64,000 nt of DNA, taken from NCBI RefSeq assembly GCF_027604915.1, contig NZ_JAJAQC010000036.1, forward strand, positions 1 through 64,000, in the 5' to 3' direction. The stretch is from Streptomonospora mangrovi (GTDB lineage Bacteria > Actinomycetota > Actinomycetes > Streptosporangiales > Streptosporangiaceae). Under the pieces are notes generated by a model that had not been told where the DNA came from, made no database searches, and saw only the letters and a program-made list of their open reading frames with translations. Shown piece by piece: positions 49,805-57,915 of this stretch (its first letter is position 1; each line of letters begins with the position of its first letter). The position numbers and the translations under genes are program-made.

Positions 49805-50587
49805 GGTGTGTTCCACCCATTCCTTTTTGCTGCGGGTTGGTGCTGTGGCGGTCGTGTTCCGATCGGTGTTCGGCCCCCACCGGAGGGTTCAGGGTGCACG
49901 GGCGACCGATTCCACCCGGATTGCGGAACCAGACGCATTCTGACCCAGTCCGCTATCTATTTCCGTTTTCTCCACCCGGCCGAACGGACCCCCGAAAAGG
50001 CGGCGCCTTTCCCGGGAGACCCGCGAGAGGCCGCGTGTTCACCTGCGTCACGTGCACGCCTGGTCGGCCCCCACGTACCCGTGGATCACTCCCGCATGCC
50101 GCGCGGCCACCGACTTTCCCGGCGCACACGCATCCACTTTCCATAGGACCCCAATTCGGACCGGAAGCAACGGCACGCGGGAAAATCGGGAAAAGAATCG
50201 CCAACCTGCGCGGAAGCGGTTTCGGACCCGGTTGCGGACCGTCTTCAATGCCGCACCCGGAAACACGGGGAATCGCGCGGAATGCGGCGCCCGGGCCTCG
50301 TTAAGGTCATGCGGAATGCGCCGTAAAAGCACAGCGGAAATCGGCGACCCCGCTATTCGCGGATCCCTTGATAAACGTCTAAAAACGGTAAAACAGACAA
50401 GAGAGGCGGCGGGAACACCCGGGGGCACCCGGGGCCGCCGGCGCCGGGAAGCGGCGCGGCGGGACGCACCGGCGCGAAAGCCTCGCGCCGGCACCGGTCC
50501 GACCCCGGCCCCGGCCGCGCACGGCGGCGGGCGGCGGCGAGGCGCCCCGCCCCGCCGCCGCCCGCCGCTGCCCGGACCGGCGCCCGG
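49805..50587. other. long leader/promoter region of the encapsulin operon
   Basis: 783 bases without a credible gene. GC is visibly lower between 49900 and 50400 than in the genes on either side. The operon promoter must lie here, but no clear -35/-10 pair stands out. ORFs on both strands lack family motifs and overlap each other. Bases 50400-50587 are Arg/Pro-coding, GC-rich 3' flank of the transketolase gene. Confidence 0.45.
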
Positions 50588-52453
50588 TCAGCCCCCGGCG
50601 GCCACCGGCGCGGTCTCCGCCTGGCGCAGGATCCCCCGCACGGCCGCCTCGACGGCGCCGGCGTCGATGCCCGCCTCGCGCCGCTGCTCTTCGGGCGTTG
50701 CCGAGGCCGGCATGCCCGACACCGCCAGCTTCATCGTGCGCGGCATGGTGCGGGTGTCGGCGAACACGTCGAGGACGGCGTCGCCGAGCCCGCCTTCGGG
50801 CCAGTGGTCCTCCACGGTGACCACGCACCCGGTCTCGCGCGCGGCGGCGCGCAGCGTGGCCGCGTCCACGGGCTTGATCGAGTAGGCGTCGATCACCCGC
50901 ACCGCGATGCCGTCGGCGGCCAGCGCGTCGGCGGCGGCCAGCGCCTCGTGCACGGTGGCCCCGGCCGCGACCACGGTGGCCCGGTCATCGGCGGAGGACC
51001 GCAGCACCTTGCTGCCGCCGATGTGGAACCCCTCGTCGGGGCCGTAGAGCACCGGGGTCTCGCCGCGCAGGGTGCGCAGGTAGCTCACCCCGCGGTGCTC
51101 GGCCATGCCCGCGGTCAGCCGGGCGGTGGAGTTGGCGTCGCAGGGGTGCAGCACGACGCTGTTGTGCACCGCGCGCAGCGACGCGATGTCCTCCAGGCCC
51201 ATCTGCGAGGGGCCGTCCTCGCCGATGGAGACCCCCGCGTGGGAGCCCACCAGGTTGATGTCGGCCCCGCTGACGGCGGCCATGCGCACGAAGTCGTAGG
51301 CGCGCGAGAAGAACGCCGCGAACGTGGCCGCATAAGGCGTGTAGCCGCGCACCTGGAGGCCCACGGCGGTGGCCACGAGCTGCTGCTCGGCGATGTACAG
51401 CTCCACGAACCGGTCGGGGTGGGCGTCGGCGAACGCCTTGGTGCGGGTGGAGTCGGCCACCTCGCCGTCGAGCACGACCACGTCGGGGCGGCCGTCGCCC
51501 AGCGCGGCCACCGCCTTGCCGAAGGCGTCGCGGGTGGCGACCTCCTCGCCCGGCTGGTAGACGGGCAGGTCCACCTGGGTGCCGCCGGGGCGCTGGGAGG
51601 CCCCGCCGCTGGTGGGCCGGGCCACCTCGATGCGCAGGTCGCGGCGGCCGCCCAACTCGGCGATCGCCTCCTCTGCGTCGGGCACCGGCTTGCCGTGGGC
51701 GCCCTCCTTGTCGGCGACACCGCTGACACCCTGGCCCTTGACGGTGCGGGCGATGACGGCGGTGGGGCGGTCGGTGGTCTCGCGCGCCTCACGGTAGGCG
51801 GCGCTGATCGCCTCGGGGTCGTGGCCGTCGACCTCGACCGTGTGCCAGCCGAAGGCGGCGACCCGGCGGCGGTAGGCGTCCAGGTCCCAGCCGTGGCGGG
51901 TGGGGCCGCGCTGGCCCAGCCGGTTGATGTCGAGGATGGCGGTGAGATTGGCCAGCCGCTCCTGGCCGGCGTACTCCAGCGCCTCCCACACCGAGCCCTC
52001 GGCCAGCTCGCTGTCGCCGCACAGCACCCACACGCGGTAGGGCAGCCGGTCGAACCGGGCGCCGGCCAGGGCGATCCCGGCGCCCACGGGCAGTCCCTGG
52101 CCCAGCGAGCCGGTGGCCACGTCGACCCAGGGCAGGCGCGGCGTGGGGTGGCCCTCCAGCGGGCTGCCGAGCTTGCGGTAGCGCAGCAGCTCGTCGTCGG
52201 TGATGGCCCCGCACGCCTTGTACAGCGCATACAGCAGCGGCGAGGCGTGGCCCTTGGAGAAGATCAGGTGGTCGTTGCCGGAGTGGTCGGGGGCGTCGAA
52301 GTCGTAGCGCAGGTGGTCGGCGGCGAGCACCGCGATCAGGTCCGCCGCCGACATGGACGAGGTCGGGTGTCCCGAGCCCGCGGCGTCGGCGGCGCGCACG
52401 GCGTCGACGCGCAGTTGCTGTGCCAGTTCCGTGAGCCGGTGCCGGTCGGTCAT
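50588..52453 (-). CDS. tkt: transketolase
   Basis: A 621-residue thiamine-diphosphate enzyme that moves two-carbon units between sugar phosphates. N-terminal GHPTSSMSAADLIAVL and GSLGQGLPVGAGIALA; TPP motif GDSELAEGSVWEALEYAG...LDINRLGQ; central pyrimidine domain with ELYIAEQQLVATAVGLQVRG (catalytic Glu) and SHAGVSIGEDGPSQMGLEDIA; C-terminal FHIGGSKVL and VTVEDHWPEGGLGDAV. Its length and the His-to-Gln change in IAEQQ resemble the animal-type transketolases also found in actinomycetes. Its products include glyceraldehyde 3-phosphate, a DXS substrate, which may explain the position upstream of the encapsulin operon. Confidence 0.93.
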   Translation of the reverse strand: MTDRHRLTELAQQLRVDAVRAADAAGSGHPTSSMSAADLIAVLAADHLRYDFDAPDHSGNDHLIFSKGHASPLLYALYKACGAITDDELLRYRKLGSPLEGHPTPRLPWVDVATGSLGQGLPVGAGIALAGARFDRLPYRVWVLCGDSELAEGSVWEALEYAGQERLANLTAILDINRLGQRGPTRHGWDLDAYRRRVAAFGWHTVEVDGHDPEAISAAYREARETTDRPTAVIARTVKGQGVSGVADKEGAHGKPVPDAEEAIAELGGRRDLRIEVARPTSGGASQRPGGTQVDLPVYQPGEEVATRDAFGKAVAALGDGRPDVVVLDGEVADSTRTKAFADAHPDRFVELYIAEQQLVATAVGLQVRGYTPYAATFAAFFSRAYDFVRMAAVSGADINLVGSHAGVSIGEDGPSQMGLEDIASLRAVHNSVVLHPCDANSTARLTAGMAEHRGVSYLRTLRGETPVLYGPDEGFHIGGSKVLRSSADDRATVVAAGATVHEALAAADALAADGIAVRVIDAYSIKPVDAATLRAAARETGCVVTVEDHWPEGGLGDAVLDVFADTRTMPRTMKLAVSGMPASATPEEQRREAGIDAGAVEAAVRGILRQAETAPVAAGG

Positions 52454-52509
52454 CGGCGTCCTCCTCTCGTGTGGCGAATGCGCCGTGGGTCGGCGAACTC
52501 GCCGTGCGC

Positions 52510-53697
52510 CTACCCGCCGGCCGGGCGGGCATGCGCGGGAGGGGGCTGCGGTGCGGCCGACAGGACCAGGCCGTCGAGGGTGGCGGTGGCGAGGTGGTCG
52601 ACCACGTCGGTGAGGCGGCCGCGCGCGGCGAAGGCGGCGCGCTGGCGGGCGGCGCCGCCGCCGGGGCCGCCGAGGGCGCCCAGCACCTCCTCGGCCAGGG
52701 CGAGGTCGCCGGTGTCGGCGAGGTAGGGCCGCAGCCGCTCCAGGGCGCGTTCGGCCACGTCGCGGGCGGGCCGGGCGGCGCCGGCGGCCAGCGGGTCGGC
52801 GCAGCGGCCGGCGAAGCCCTCGCGGGCGGCGTGCCACAGGTCGGCGCGCAGGGTGGTGTGCTCGCGGGCGAGCGGGGGGCGGTCGGCGGCGATGTCGTCG
52901 AGGGCGGCGCGCACCAGGGCGCGCACCAGCACCGCGATCAGCGCGGTCTCCTCGGCGGTCTGCGGGATGTCGCAGATGCGGACCTCGACGGTGGGGTGGT
53001 GGGCCGAGCGGCGGATGTCCCAGTAGAGCATGCCGGGGTCCAGGGCGGCGCCGGTGTGCAGCAGCTCGGTGACGCAGGCGTCGTAGTGGGCGGCCGAGGC
53101 CAGGTGCGGCGGCGGGCCGGCCGAGGGCCAGTTCGACCAGCGCTGGTGGCGCCAGCTCGCGTACCCGGTGTCGGTGCCCTCGCAGTAGGGGGAGTTGGCG
53201 CTGAGGGCGAGCAGGAACGGCAGCCAGGGGCGGAGGTGGTTGATGACGCGGGTGGCGGTCTCGGGGTCGGGGACGGCGACGTGGACGTGGCAGCCGCAAC
53301 TGCTGGCGGCCAGGTTGGCCAGGCCGCCGAAGTGCTCGGCGATGCGCGTGTAGCGGGGCGCGGGGTTGAGAGGCGGGGCCTGGCGCTCGGCCAGGACGGG
53401 GGCGCCCGCCGCGAGGAGGCGCAGGCCGCGCCGGGACGCCGCGGCGCCGAGGCGGCGGCGCGCGGCGCGCAGTTCGGTGAGGAGTTCGCCGCCGGTGGTG
53501 CAGACGGGGCCGGCGGCCTCGACCTGGCAGCGGGCGAACTCGCCGACCAGTTCGGCCGGGCCGTCGCCGGCCTCGGCGATGACCTCCTGGCCCTCGTGGG
53601 CGAGGAGGCCGTCGCGGCCGACGAGCAGGAACTCCTCCTCGACACCCATGGTGGGGGCCTCCGTCGCCGGAGGGCCGCCCTGTGGTGCCCGTGCCAT
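52510..53697 (-). CDS. ybdK: YbdK-type glutamate-cysteine ligase-like carboxylate-amine ligase
   Basis: 395 residues of the GCS2 family (glutamine-synthetase-like fold). MGVEEEFLLVGRDG holds the metal-binding Glu residues, SSCGCHVHVAVPD the family His pair, and HPTVEVRICDIPQT the C-terminal core. E. coli YbdK has weak glutamate-cysteine ligase activity; the true substrates of most members are unknown. The transketolase gene follows after 56 bp on the same strand. The start at 53697 is uncertain: an internal ATG 48 bases on gives a protein starting at the conserved MGVEEEF. Confidence 0.9.
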   Translation of the reverse strand: MARAPQGGPPATEAPTMGVEEEFLLVGRDGLLAHEGQEVIAEAGDGPAELVGEFARCQVEAAGPVCTTGGELLTELRAARRRLGAAASRRGLRLLAAGAPVLAERQAPPLNPAPRYTRIAEHFGGLANLAASSCGCHVHVAVPDPETATRVINHLRPWLPFLLALSANSPYCEGTDTGYASWRHQRWSNWPSAGPPPHLASAAHYDACVTELLHTGAALDPGMLYWDIRRSAHHPTVEVRICDIPQTAEETALIAVLVRALVRAALDDIAADRPPLAREHTTLRADLWHAAREGFAGRCADPLAAGAARPARDVAERALERLRPYLADTGDLALAEEVLGALGGPGGGAARQRAAFAARGRLTDVVDHLATATLDGLVLSAAPQPPPAHARPAGG

Positions 53698-54012
53698 GGA
53701 TCACCGCCGTTTCCGCTGGAGTGGGGTGGTTGCCTGGACCGCCGGCCGGGCGGATGAGCGGGGTGGAACGCCATCGCGGTCCCGGCCGGTCCGCCGCCCG
53801 CGGGGGCGGCGGACGTGCCGCCGCACCTGGGCGCGGCGTGCGGCTTGTGAGTGGGTTCGTGGTGATTCGAGCGGCTGTTCCAATGGGCTACCCCGCCCGG
53901 TGCGGGGGTTAACCGCCGCCCGGGCCCCGCCCCGCCCGGCGCATGGCGGCGGGCGCGCGGGGGTAGCGGGGCGGGTCGAAGACGCGCCGACGACACGCGA
54001 GGGGTGAGGGGC
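53698..54012. other. divergent promoter region
   Basis: 315 bases between the YbdK-type gene and the phosphoribosyltransferase gene, which point away from each other. No ORF of note. It must hold both promoters, but I cannot place them with confidence. GAGGGG just before 54013 is the ribosome site of the plus-strand gene. Confidence 0.4.
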
Positions 54013-54651
54013 GTGCGGGTCTTTCGCGACCGGGCCGAGGCCGGGGAACTGCTGGCGGAGCGCGTTGCCGAGCTGGACCTGGCCGATCCCGTGGTGCTGG
54101 CGCTGCCGCGCGGCGGCGTGCCCGTGGGCTGGGCGGTCGCGGCGCGGCTGGGGGTGGGGCTGGACGTGCTGGTGGTGCGCAAGATCGCCACGCCGCGCAA
54201 CCCCGAGACGGCGGTGGGCGCGGTCACCGCCGAAGGCGCGCCCGTGATCGACCCGGAGCTGTGCCGGATGGCCGGCGCCGACACGGTGGAGCTGGCGCGC
54301 ACGGCCGCGGCCGAGCAGGACGAGGCGCGGCGCCGGGTGCGGGCCTACCGGGGCACCCGGCCGGCCCCGGAGGCGGCGGGGCGCGACGCGGTGGTGGTCG
54401 ACGACGGGCTGGCGACGGGCATGAGCGCGCGGGCGGCCCTGCTGGCGCTGCGGGAGCGCGGGCCGGCGTCGCTGACCCTGGCGGTGCCGGTGTGCTCGCC
54501 CGACGCCGCGCGGGCGCTGGGCGACGTCTGCGACCGGGTGGTGTGCGTGCACAGCCCGCCGGACTTCCGCGCGGTGAGTATGTGGTACGCGTCGTTTCCG
54601 CAGGTGGAGGACGACGAGGTCCGGGCGTTCCTGGAGCGGGCGCCGGGCTAG
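54013..54651 (+). CDS. phosphoribosyltransferase family protein
   Basis: 212 residues from GTG 54013 (GAGGGG upstream). Type I PRTase fold: VRVFRDRAEAGELLAERV, VVLALPRGGVPVGWAVA, VVRKIATPRNPETAVGAV, and the PRPP loop DAVVVDDGLATGMSARAAL. This small stand-alone group is common in actinomycetes and occurs with or without an alpha/beta hydrolase partner; the nucleobase acceptor is unknown. A GTG three codons upstream is an alternative start. Confidence 0.9.
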   Translation: MRVFRDRAEAGELLAERVAELDLADPVVLALPRGGVPVGWAVAARLGVGLDVLVVRKIATPRNPETAVGAVTAEGAPVIDPELCRMAGADTVELARTAAAEQDEARRRVRAYRGTRPAPEAAGRDAVVVDDGLATGMSARAALLALRERGPASLTLAVPVCSPDAARALGDVCDRVVCVHSPPDFRAVSMWYASFPQVEDDEVRAFLERAPG

Positions 54652-54923
54652 GGGTGGCCGCGCCGGGCGGCGACACGCCCGGAACCGGGAATTCCAGGTC
54701 GGCGCGACGGGAGCTCGCCCGGGGCGGGCGCAGGGGCCGCCGCCGAGGGTATCGCCGCAGGCCGGGCGGGGTCCGGCAGGGGATGCGCGGATGCGGCCGG
54801 CCGGGGGCGCGCGCCGCCGGGCGGCCACCGGTTGTCCACAGATCCGCCGCAACGGGTCGCGCAGCCACCAGGGACTGTGCCAGCATGTGTCCGTCCGATC
54901 ACCCAAAGTGAAAGGTGTGGCAC

Positions 54924-55022
54924 ATGAGCGAGCTTCCCGGCGTCCTCGACCTCCTCCTGAGCGACGAGTCCATGTGGATCGAGGGCTGGCGCCTCGACCT
55001 CCTCGAGGGCGACCAGGGCTGA
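54924..55022 (+). CDS. 32-residue peptide gene, first of a tandem pair
   Basis: ATG 54924, with AAAGG upstream, encodes MSELPGVLDLLL followed by SDESMWIEGWRLDLLEGDQG and TGA. The C-terminal 20 residues are the same as in the second peptide except Ile for Val. The peptide is acidic (three Asp, four Glu, one Arg), hydrophobic in its N-terminal half and has two Trp. It has no Cys or Lys. The design, a variable N-part and a fixed C-part, could be a signalling peptide or precursor of a modified peptide. No recognised maturation enzyme is adjacent; the nearest candidate is the DUF574 methyltransferase on the opposite strand. Confidence 0.6.
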   Translation: MSELPGVLDLLLSDESMWIEGWRLDLLEGDQG

Positions 55023-55038
55023 GCCCCCGCCGTCACGC

Positions 55039-55071
55039 GCGACGGCCCTCCGGACCCTTCCGGAGGGTCGC
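55039..55071 (+). terminator. hairpin after peptide gene 1
   Basis: CCCTCCGG (55046-55053) with CCGGAGGG (55060-55067) and outer GCGA/TCGC. It starts 16 bases after the stop and lies between the two peptide genes. Confidence 0.65.
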
Positions 55072-55107
55072 CCGCCGTCCGTCACCTGACCAGAAAGGCA
55101 GAACTCG

Positions 55108-55212
55108 ATGTATGAGCTTCCCGGCGGCCTCCTCGGCGGCCTCCTGATGAGCGACGAGTCCATGTGGGTCGAGGGCTGGCGCCTCGACCTCCTGGAGGGC
55201 GACCAGGGCTGA
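55108..55212 (+). CDS. 34-residue peptide gene, second of a tandem pair
   Basis: ATG 55108, with GAAAGG upstream, encodes MYELPGGLLGGLLM followed by SDESMWVEGWRLDLLEGDQG and TGA. It keeps xELPG at positions 2-6 and the 20-residue end of peptide 1; the middle is Gly/Leu-rich and longer by two residues. Arrangement, charge and composition are as in peptide 1. The nucleotide changes between the copies are largely synonymous in the shared part, which argues that the peptides are made. Function unknown. Confidence 0.6.
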   Translation: MYELPGGLLGGLLMSDESMWVEGWRLDLLEGDQG

Positions 55213-55229
55213 GCCCGCGTCCCCGCTCC

Positions 55230-55262
55230 GCGACGGCCCTCCGGGACACCCCGGAGGGTCGC
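55230..55262 (+). terminator. hairpin after peptide gene 2
   Basis: CCCTCCGGG (55237-55245) with CCCGGAGGG (55250-55258), a 4-base loop and outer GCGA/TCGC. Same structure as after peptide gene 1, with a longer stem. Confidence 0.7.
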
Positions 55263-55341
55263 CCCCTGCCGGGGGCACCGCAGCGGCGGTCGGGGAAGCC
55301 GCCGCTGGGCCGCGCGCGGCGCGGCGGTGCGGGCCGGCCGC

Positions 55342-56172
55342 TCAGGGCTTGCGGGCCACCGCGCCGAACTGCGCCACCGGGCTCGGCTCGTCCTCGGCGG
55401 GGTCCGGCCGCCACAGCGCGCACGACACCACGCCCGGGTCCACCACCTCCAGGCCCGCCAGCAGCCGCTCCAGCCCGGCGGCGTCGCGCAGCCGCAGGGG
55501 CGTGGAGCCTCCGGCGTTCCACAGCCGCGCGGCCTCCTCCATCGCGGCGGTGTGCACCTCGTTGGTGGAGTGCGCGATGACGATGTGGCTGCCGCCGGGC
55601 ACGGCGGCCAGTAGGCGCTGGACGATCGCGGCGGCCTGGCCGTCGTCGGGGACGAACTCCAGGATGCCCAGCAGCAGGACCGCCACCGGGCGGTCGAGGT
55701 CGAGGGTGGCGGCGGCCGCCGCCAGCACCCCCTCGGGATCGCGCAGGTCGGCGTCGACGTAGTCGGTGCGGACCGAGCCGTCGCCCACCAGCAGCGCGCG
55801 GGCGTGGGCCAGCACCACCGGGTCGTTGTCGACGTAGACCACCCGCGACCCGGGGGCGACCTCCTGGACGATCTCGTGGGTGTTGCCGGCGGCGGGGATC
55901 CCGGTGCCGATGTCGAGGAACTGCCGCATCCCGGCCTGGCCCGCCAGGTAGCGCACCGCGCGCCCGAGGAACTCCCGGTCGGCGCGGGCGTTGGCCACCA
56001 TGTCGGGGAAGGCGGCGAGGATCCGGTCGCCGGTCTCGCGGTCGGCCGCGAAGTTGTCCTGGCCGCCCAGCCAGTAGTCCCAGACACGTGCGGGATGGGC
56101 CACGCTGGAGTCGATCTCGGGCGGCGGGGAGCTGGGGGCCCGCACGCGCATCCACTCCGGCGACTGGTTCAT
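55342..56172 (-). CDS. SAM-dependent methyltransferase, DUF574 (Methyltransf_19) family
   Basis: 276 residues. Starts with the family's SSVAHPARVWDYWLGGQDNFAADRE (in part: ARVWDYWLGGQDNF), SAM motif FLDIGTGIPAAGNTHEIV, acidic-loop VVYVDNDPVVLAHARALL, and later LLGILEFVPD. This actinomycete-specific family has many paralogues per genome and few known substrates. It converges on the tandem peptide genes, ending 79 bp from the second hairpin, so a link to the peptides is possible but unproven. Confidence 0.92.
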   Translation of the reverse strand: MNQSPEWMRVRAPSSPPPEIDSSVAHPARVWDYWLGGQDNFAADRETGDRILAAFPDMVANARADREFLGRAVRYLAGQAGMRQFLDIGTGIPAAGNTHEIVQEVAPGSRVVYVDNDPVVLAHARALLVGDGSVRTDYVDADLRDPEGVLAAAAATLDLDRPVAVLLLGILEFVPDDGQAAAIVQRLLAAVPGGSHIVIAHSTNEVHTAAMEEAARLWNAGGSTPLRLRDAAGLERLLAGLEVVDPGVVSCALWRPDPAEDEPSPVAQFGAVARKP

Positions 56173-56288
56173 CGGGTGCTCCTGCCCATCGGGGGTGGGA
56201 CGGTGGCCCCGCGCCGCGGCGGAGCCTTCGGCATCGTAGTACCGCCTCCGCGCGCCGGCACGGGCCTTCGGTCCCCGCTCCCGCGCGC

Positions 56289-56320
56289 CGGAGGGCCGCC
56301 GGTCGCCCGGCGGCCCTCCG
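56289..56320 (-). terminator. terminator after the small membrane protein gene
   Basis: A perfect 14-bp stem (56289-56302 with 56307-56320) and a 4-base loop, 60 bases downstream of the stop at 56382. Confidence 0.75.
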
Positions 56321-56381
56321 AGTGTTCGTTGTCCGGTTGTGCGTCAGCGTTGGGGGGCGGCTCCTCGGGTGCCGCAAGCGT

Positions 56382-56621
56382 CTAGAAGGGCGTCTTGCCC
56401 CGGCCCCGCCGTCCGGCGCGGGCGCTCTTGCCGAGCAGCCGCTGCGAACTGGAGAACGGCTTGGCGGCCCAGCGGCCCAGCGGTCCGGGGGCCTTGCTCG
56501 CGCCGCGCCGGCCCACGCCCAGCACGTCCTTGCTCCCCCGCTCCGGCCAGCGCGAAAGCATGGGGAACAGGAACGCCAGAACGAGCAGGACCGCTGCGGC
56601 GATGATGACCCCGACAACCAT
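56382..56621 (-). CDS. small membrane protein (DUF6411-like)
   Basis: 79 residues: one N-terminal membrane helix (VVGVIIAAAVLLVLAFLFPML) then a basic tail with GSKDVLGVGRRGASKAPGPLGRWAAKPF and a Lys/Arg/Gly end. It resembles the actinomycete DUF6411 small proteins, by memory of the family and not by search. ATG after GAAGGTCGG. Monocistronic, with a good terminator. Confidence 0.75.
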   Translation of the reverse strand: MVVGVIIAAAVLLVLAFLFPMLSRWPERGSKDVLGVGRRGASKAPGPLGRWAAKPFSSSQRLLGKSARAGRRGRGKTPF

Positions 56622-56839
56622 TCCGACCTTCTTTCCGGTGTCCTTGCGTCCACCTGATCGGCTCTTTGCCTCGCGTCACCGGGCTACCCGTTCCGTAATG
56701 CGCAAACCTTGGAGCCCCCTGCCGTCACCCTCCCCCACCCCACCACGCACCCTCTTGACCTGCGCAAATACCCGATCCGCAGAAGTCTCCGGTCTGCCGG
56801 CCGGGGGCGCCGGCGGGCGGACGGGGACGCCCCGGCGCC

Positions 56840-57718
56840 TCAGCCGGCGCGGAGCCGGTCGAGCAGCCGCCGCAGGACGGGTTCGGCGTGGGTCCACAGC
56901 ACCGCTCCCCCGATGCCGGGCACCAGGTGCCGGACCGCGCCGGGGATGCGGCCGGTGAGCGTGGCGCCCAGGTCGGGCGAGTGGCTGCGGTCCTCCTCGC
57001 CGTACCAGAGGTCGACGGGCACCGCGACGGCGTCGAGGTCGATCGCCCAGTGCCCCATGGCCAGGACGGTGTCGCGCGCGTACCCGGCGGCGGCGCCCTG
57101 GGCGAAGCCCTCCTCCAGGGCCGCCCGGTAGGCGGCGGCGAATCCGGGATCGGCGTAGACCGCCAGGTCGGAGTCGGGGCTGCCGGCCATCACCATGTCG
57201 CGCATGGCCTCGGCGGTGAACCCGGCGAGGTGCGCCTCGGCCTCCTCGCGGTCGGCGACGGCGGTGTCGACCAGCCGCCCGAAGTCCTCGGGCAGGCGCG
57301 CCCGCACGGCCGGATGCGCGACCTCGTCGGCGGCCGAGACCAGCGCAAGGGCGCTCACCGCCCCGGCGGCCGCGCACGCCAGCGCGAACGGCGCGCCCTG
57401 GGAGTTGCCCACCATGGCGGGCCGGCCGAGCCCGCGCCGCTCGGCGAGCCGGGCGATGTCGGCGGCGAAGTCGGCGAACCCGCGCCCGGGGGCGGGTGTG
57501 GAGGCGCCCAGGCCGGGGCGGTCGACGGCGATGATCCGCACCCCCAGCCGCCCGGCGGCGTCGGCCCCGAAGCCCAGCCGCCGGCTCGTGCCGGCTCCGG
57601 GGGAGAACAGCACCGGCACGCCGTCGGGCGCCCCCCACTCGGCCCACCCGAGGACCCGACCGTCGGGCAGCACCTCGCCCCCCGTCCTGTCGGGCTCGCC
57701 GACCCACCGCTCCCCCAT
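56840..57718 (-). CDS. alpha/beta hydrolase
   Basis: 292 residues. Oxyanion-region PVLFSPGAGTSRR, strand with IIAVDRPGLGAS, nucleophile elbow GNSQG (Ser near residue 106), acid in PVDLWYGEEDRSHSP and a C-terminal His (PGIGGAVLWTHAEP, less typical). Similar in layout to the TAP-like/proline-iminopeptidase hydrolase group; the substrate is unknown. ATG 57718 follows GGGGAGAGG; a GTG two codons upstream is an alternative. Confidence 0.9.
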   Translation of the reverse strand: MGERWVGEPDRTGGEVLPDGRVLGWAEWGAPDGVPVLFSPGAGTSRRLGFGADAAGRLGVRIIAVDRPGLGASTPAPGRGFADFAADIARLAERRGLGRPAMVGNSQGAPFALACAAAGAVSALALVSAADEVAHPAVRARLPEDFGRLVDTAVADREEAEAHLAGFTAEAMRDMVMAGSPDSDLAVYADPGFAAAYRAALEEGFAQGAAAGYARDTVLAMGHWAIDLDAVAVPVDLWYGEEDRSHSPDLGATLTGRIPGAVRHLVPGIGGAVLWTHAEPVLRRLLDRLRAG

Positions 57719-57915
57719 GGCCACCTCTCCCCTGCACCGATTCGAGCAGCCCGGACCCTAGCGACCCGCACGCCCGCCCGGCCACCGGTTTTCGCCGGGG
57801 GCGGGCGGGCGTGGGGTCGTCGGAACCGGCTCAGCGGCCACCCGCCACGGCCGGGCGGACAGGGCGGCCGGTCAGAACGGATGTTGGCCGGCGCGCGATC
57901 GCGTCGTCCGTGCAC

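Larger units (their letters stand above)
54924..55262 (+). repeat. tandem duplication of a peptide gene plus hairpin
   Basis: Two modules about 185-190 bp apart, each with a CACC...GAAAGG leader, a short ORF with the same second half, and a CCCTCCGG/CCGGAGGG hairpin flanked by GCGA/TCGC. The ORF 3' halves are nearly identical in DNA. The N-terminal codons and loop bases differ, so the copies have been diverging under constraint on the C-terminal part. Confidence 0.75.

Noticed and set aside
50048-50494. Minus-strand 148-codon ORF in the leader of the encapsulin operon
   Set aside because: Strongly Arg-rich, no ribosome site and overlapped by a plus-strand ORF of equal quality; not enough to call a gene.
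50588-52453. Second DXS rather than transketolase
   Set aside because: It has transketolase features (GHPTSSMSAADL, FSKGHASPLLYALY and the C-terminal transketolase domain) and lacks DXS signatures seen in the gene at 42619.
54924-55262. The two short Trp-containing ORFs with hairpins as a trp-type transcription attenuator
   Set aside because: Only two non-adjacent Trp codons per ORF, no alternative anti-terminator pairing seen, and the next gene downstream is on the opposite strand, so there is nothing to attenuate.
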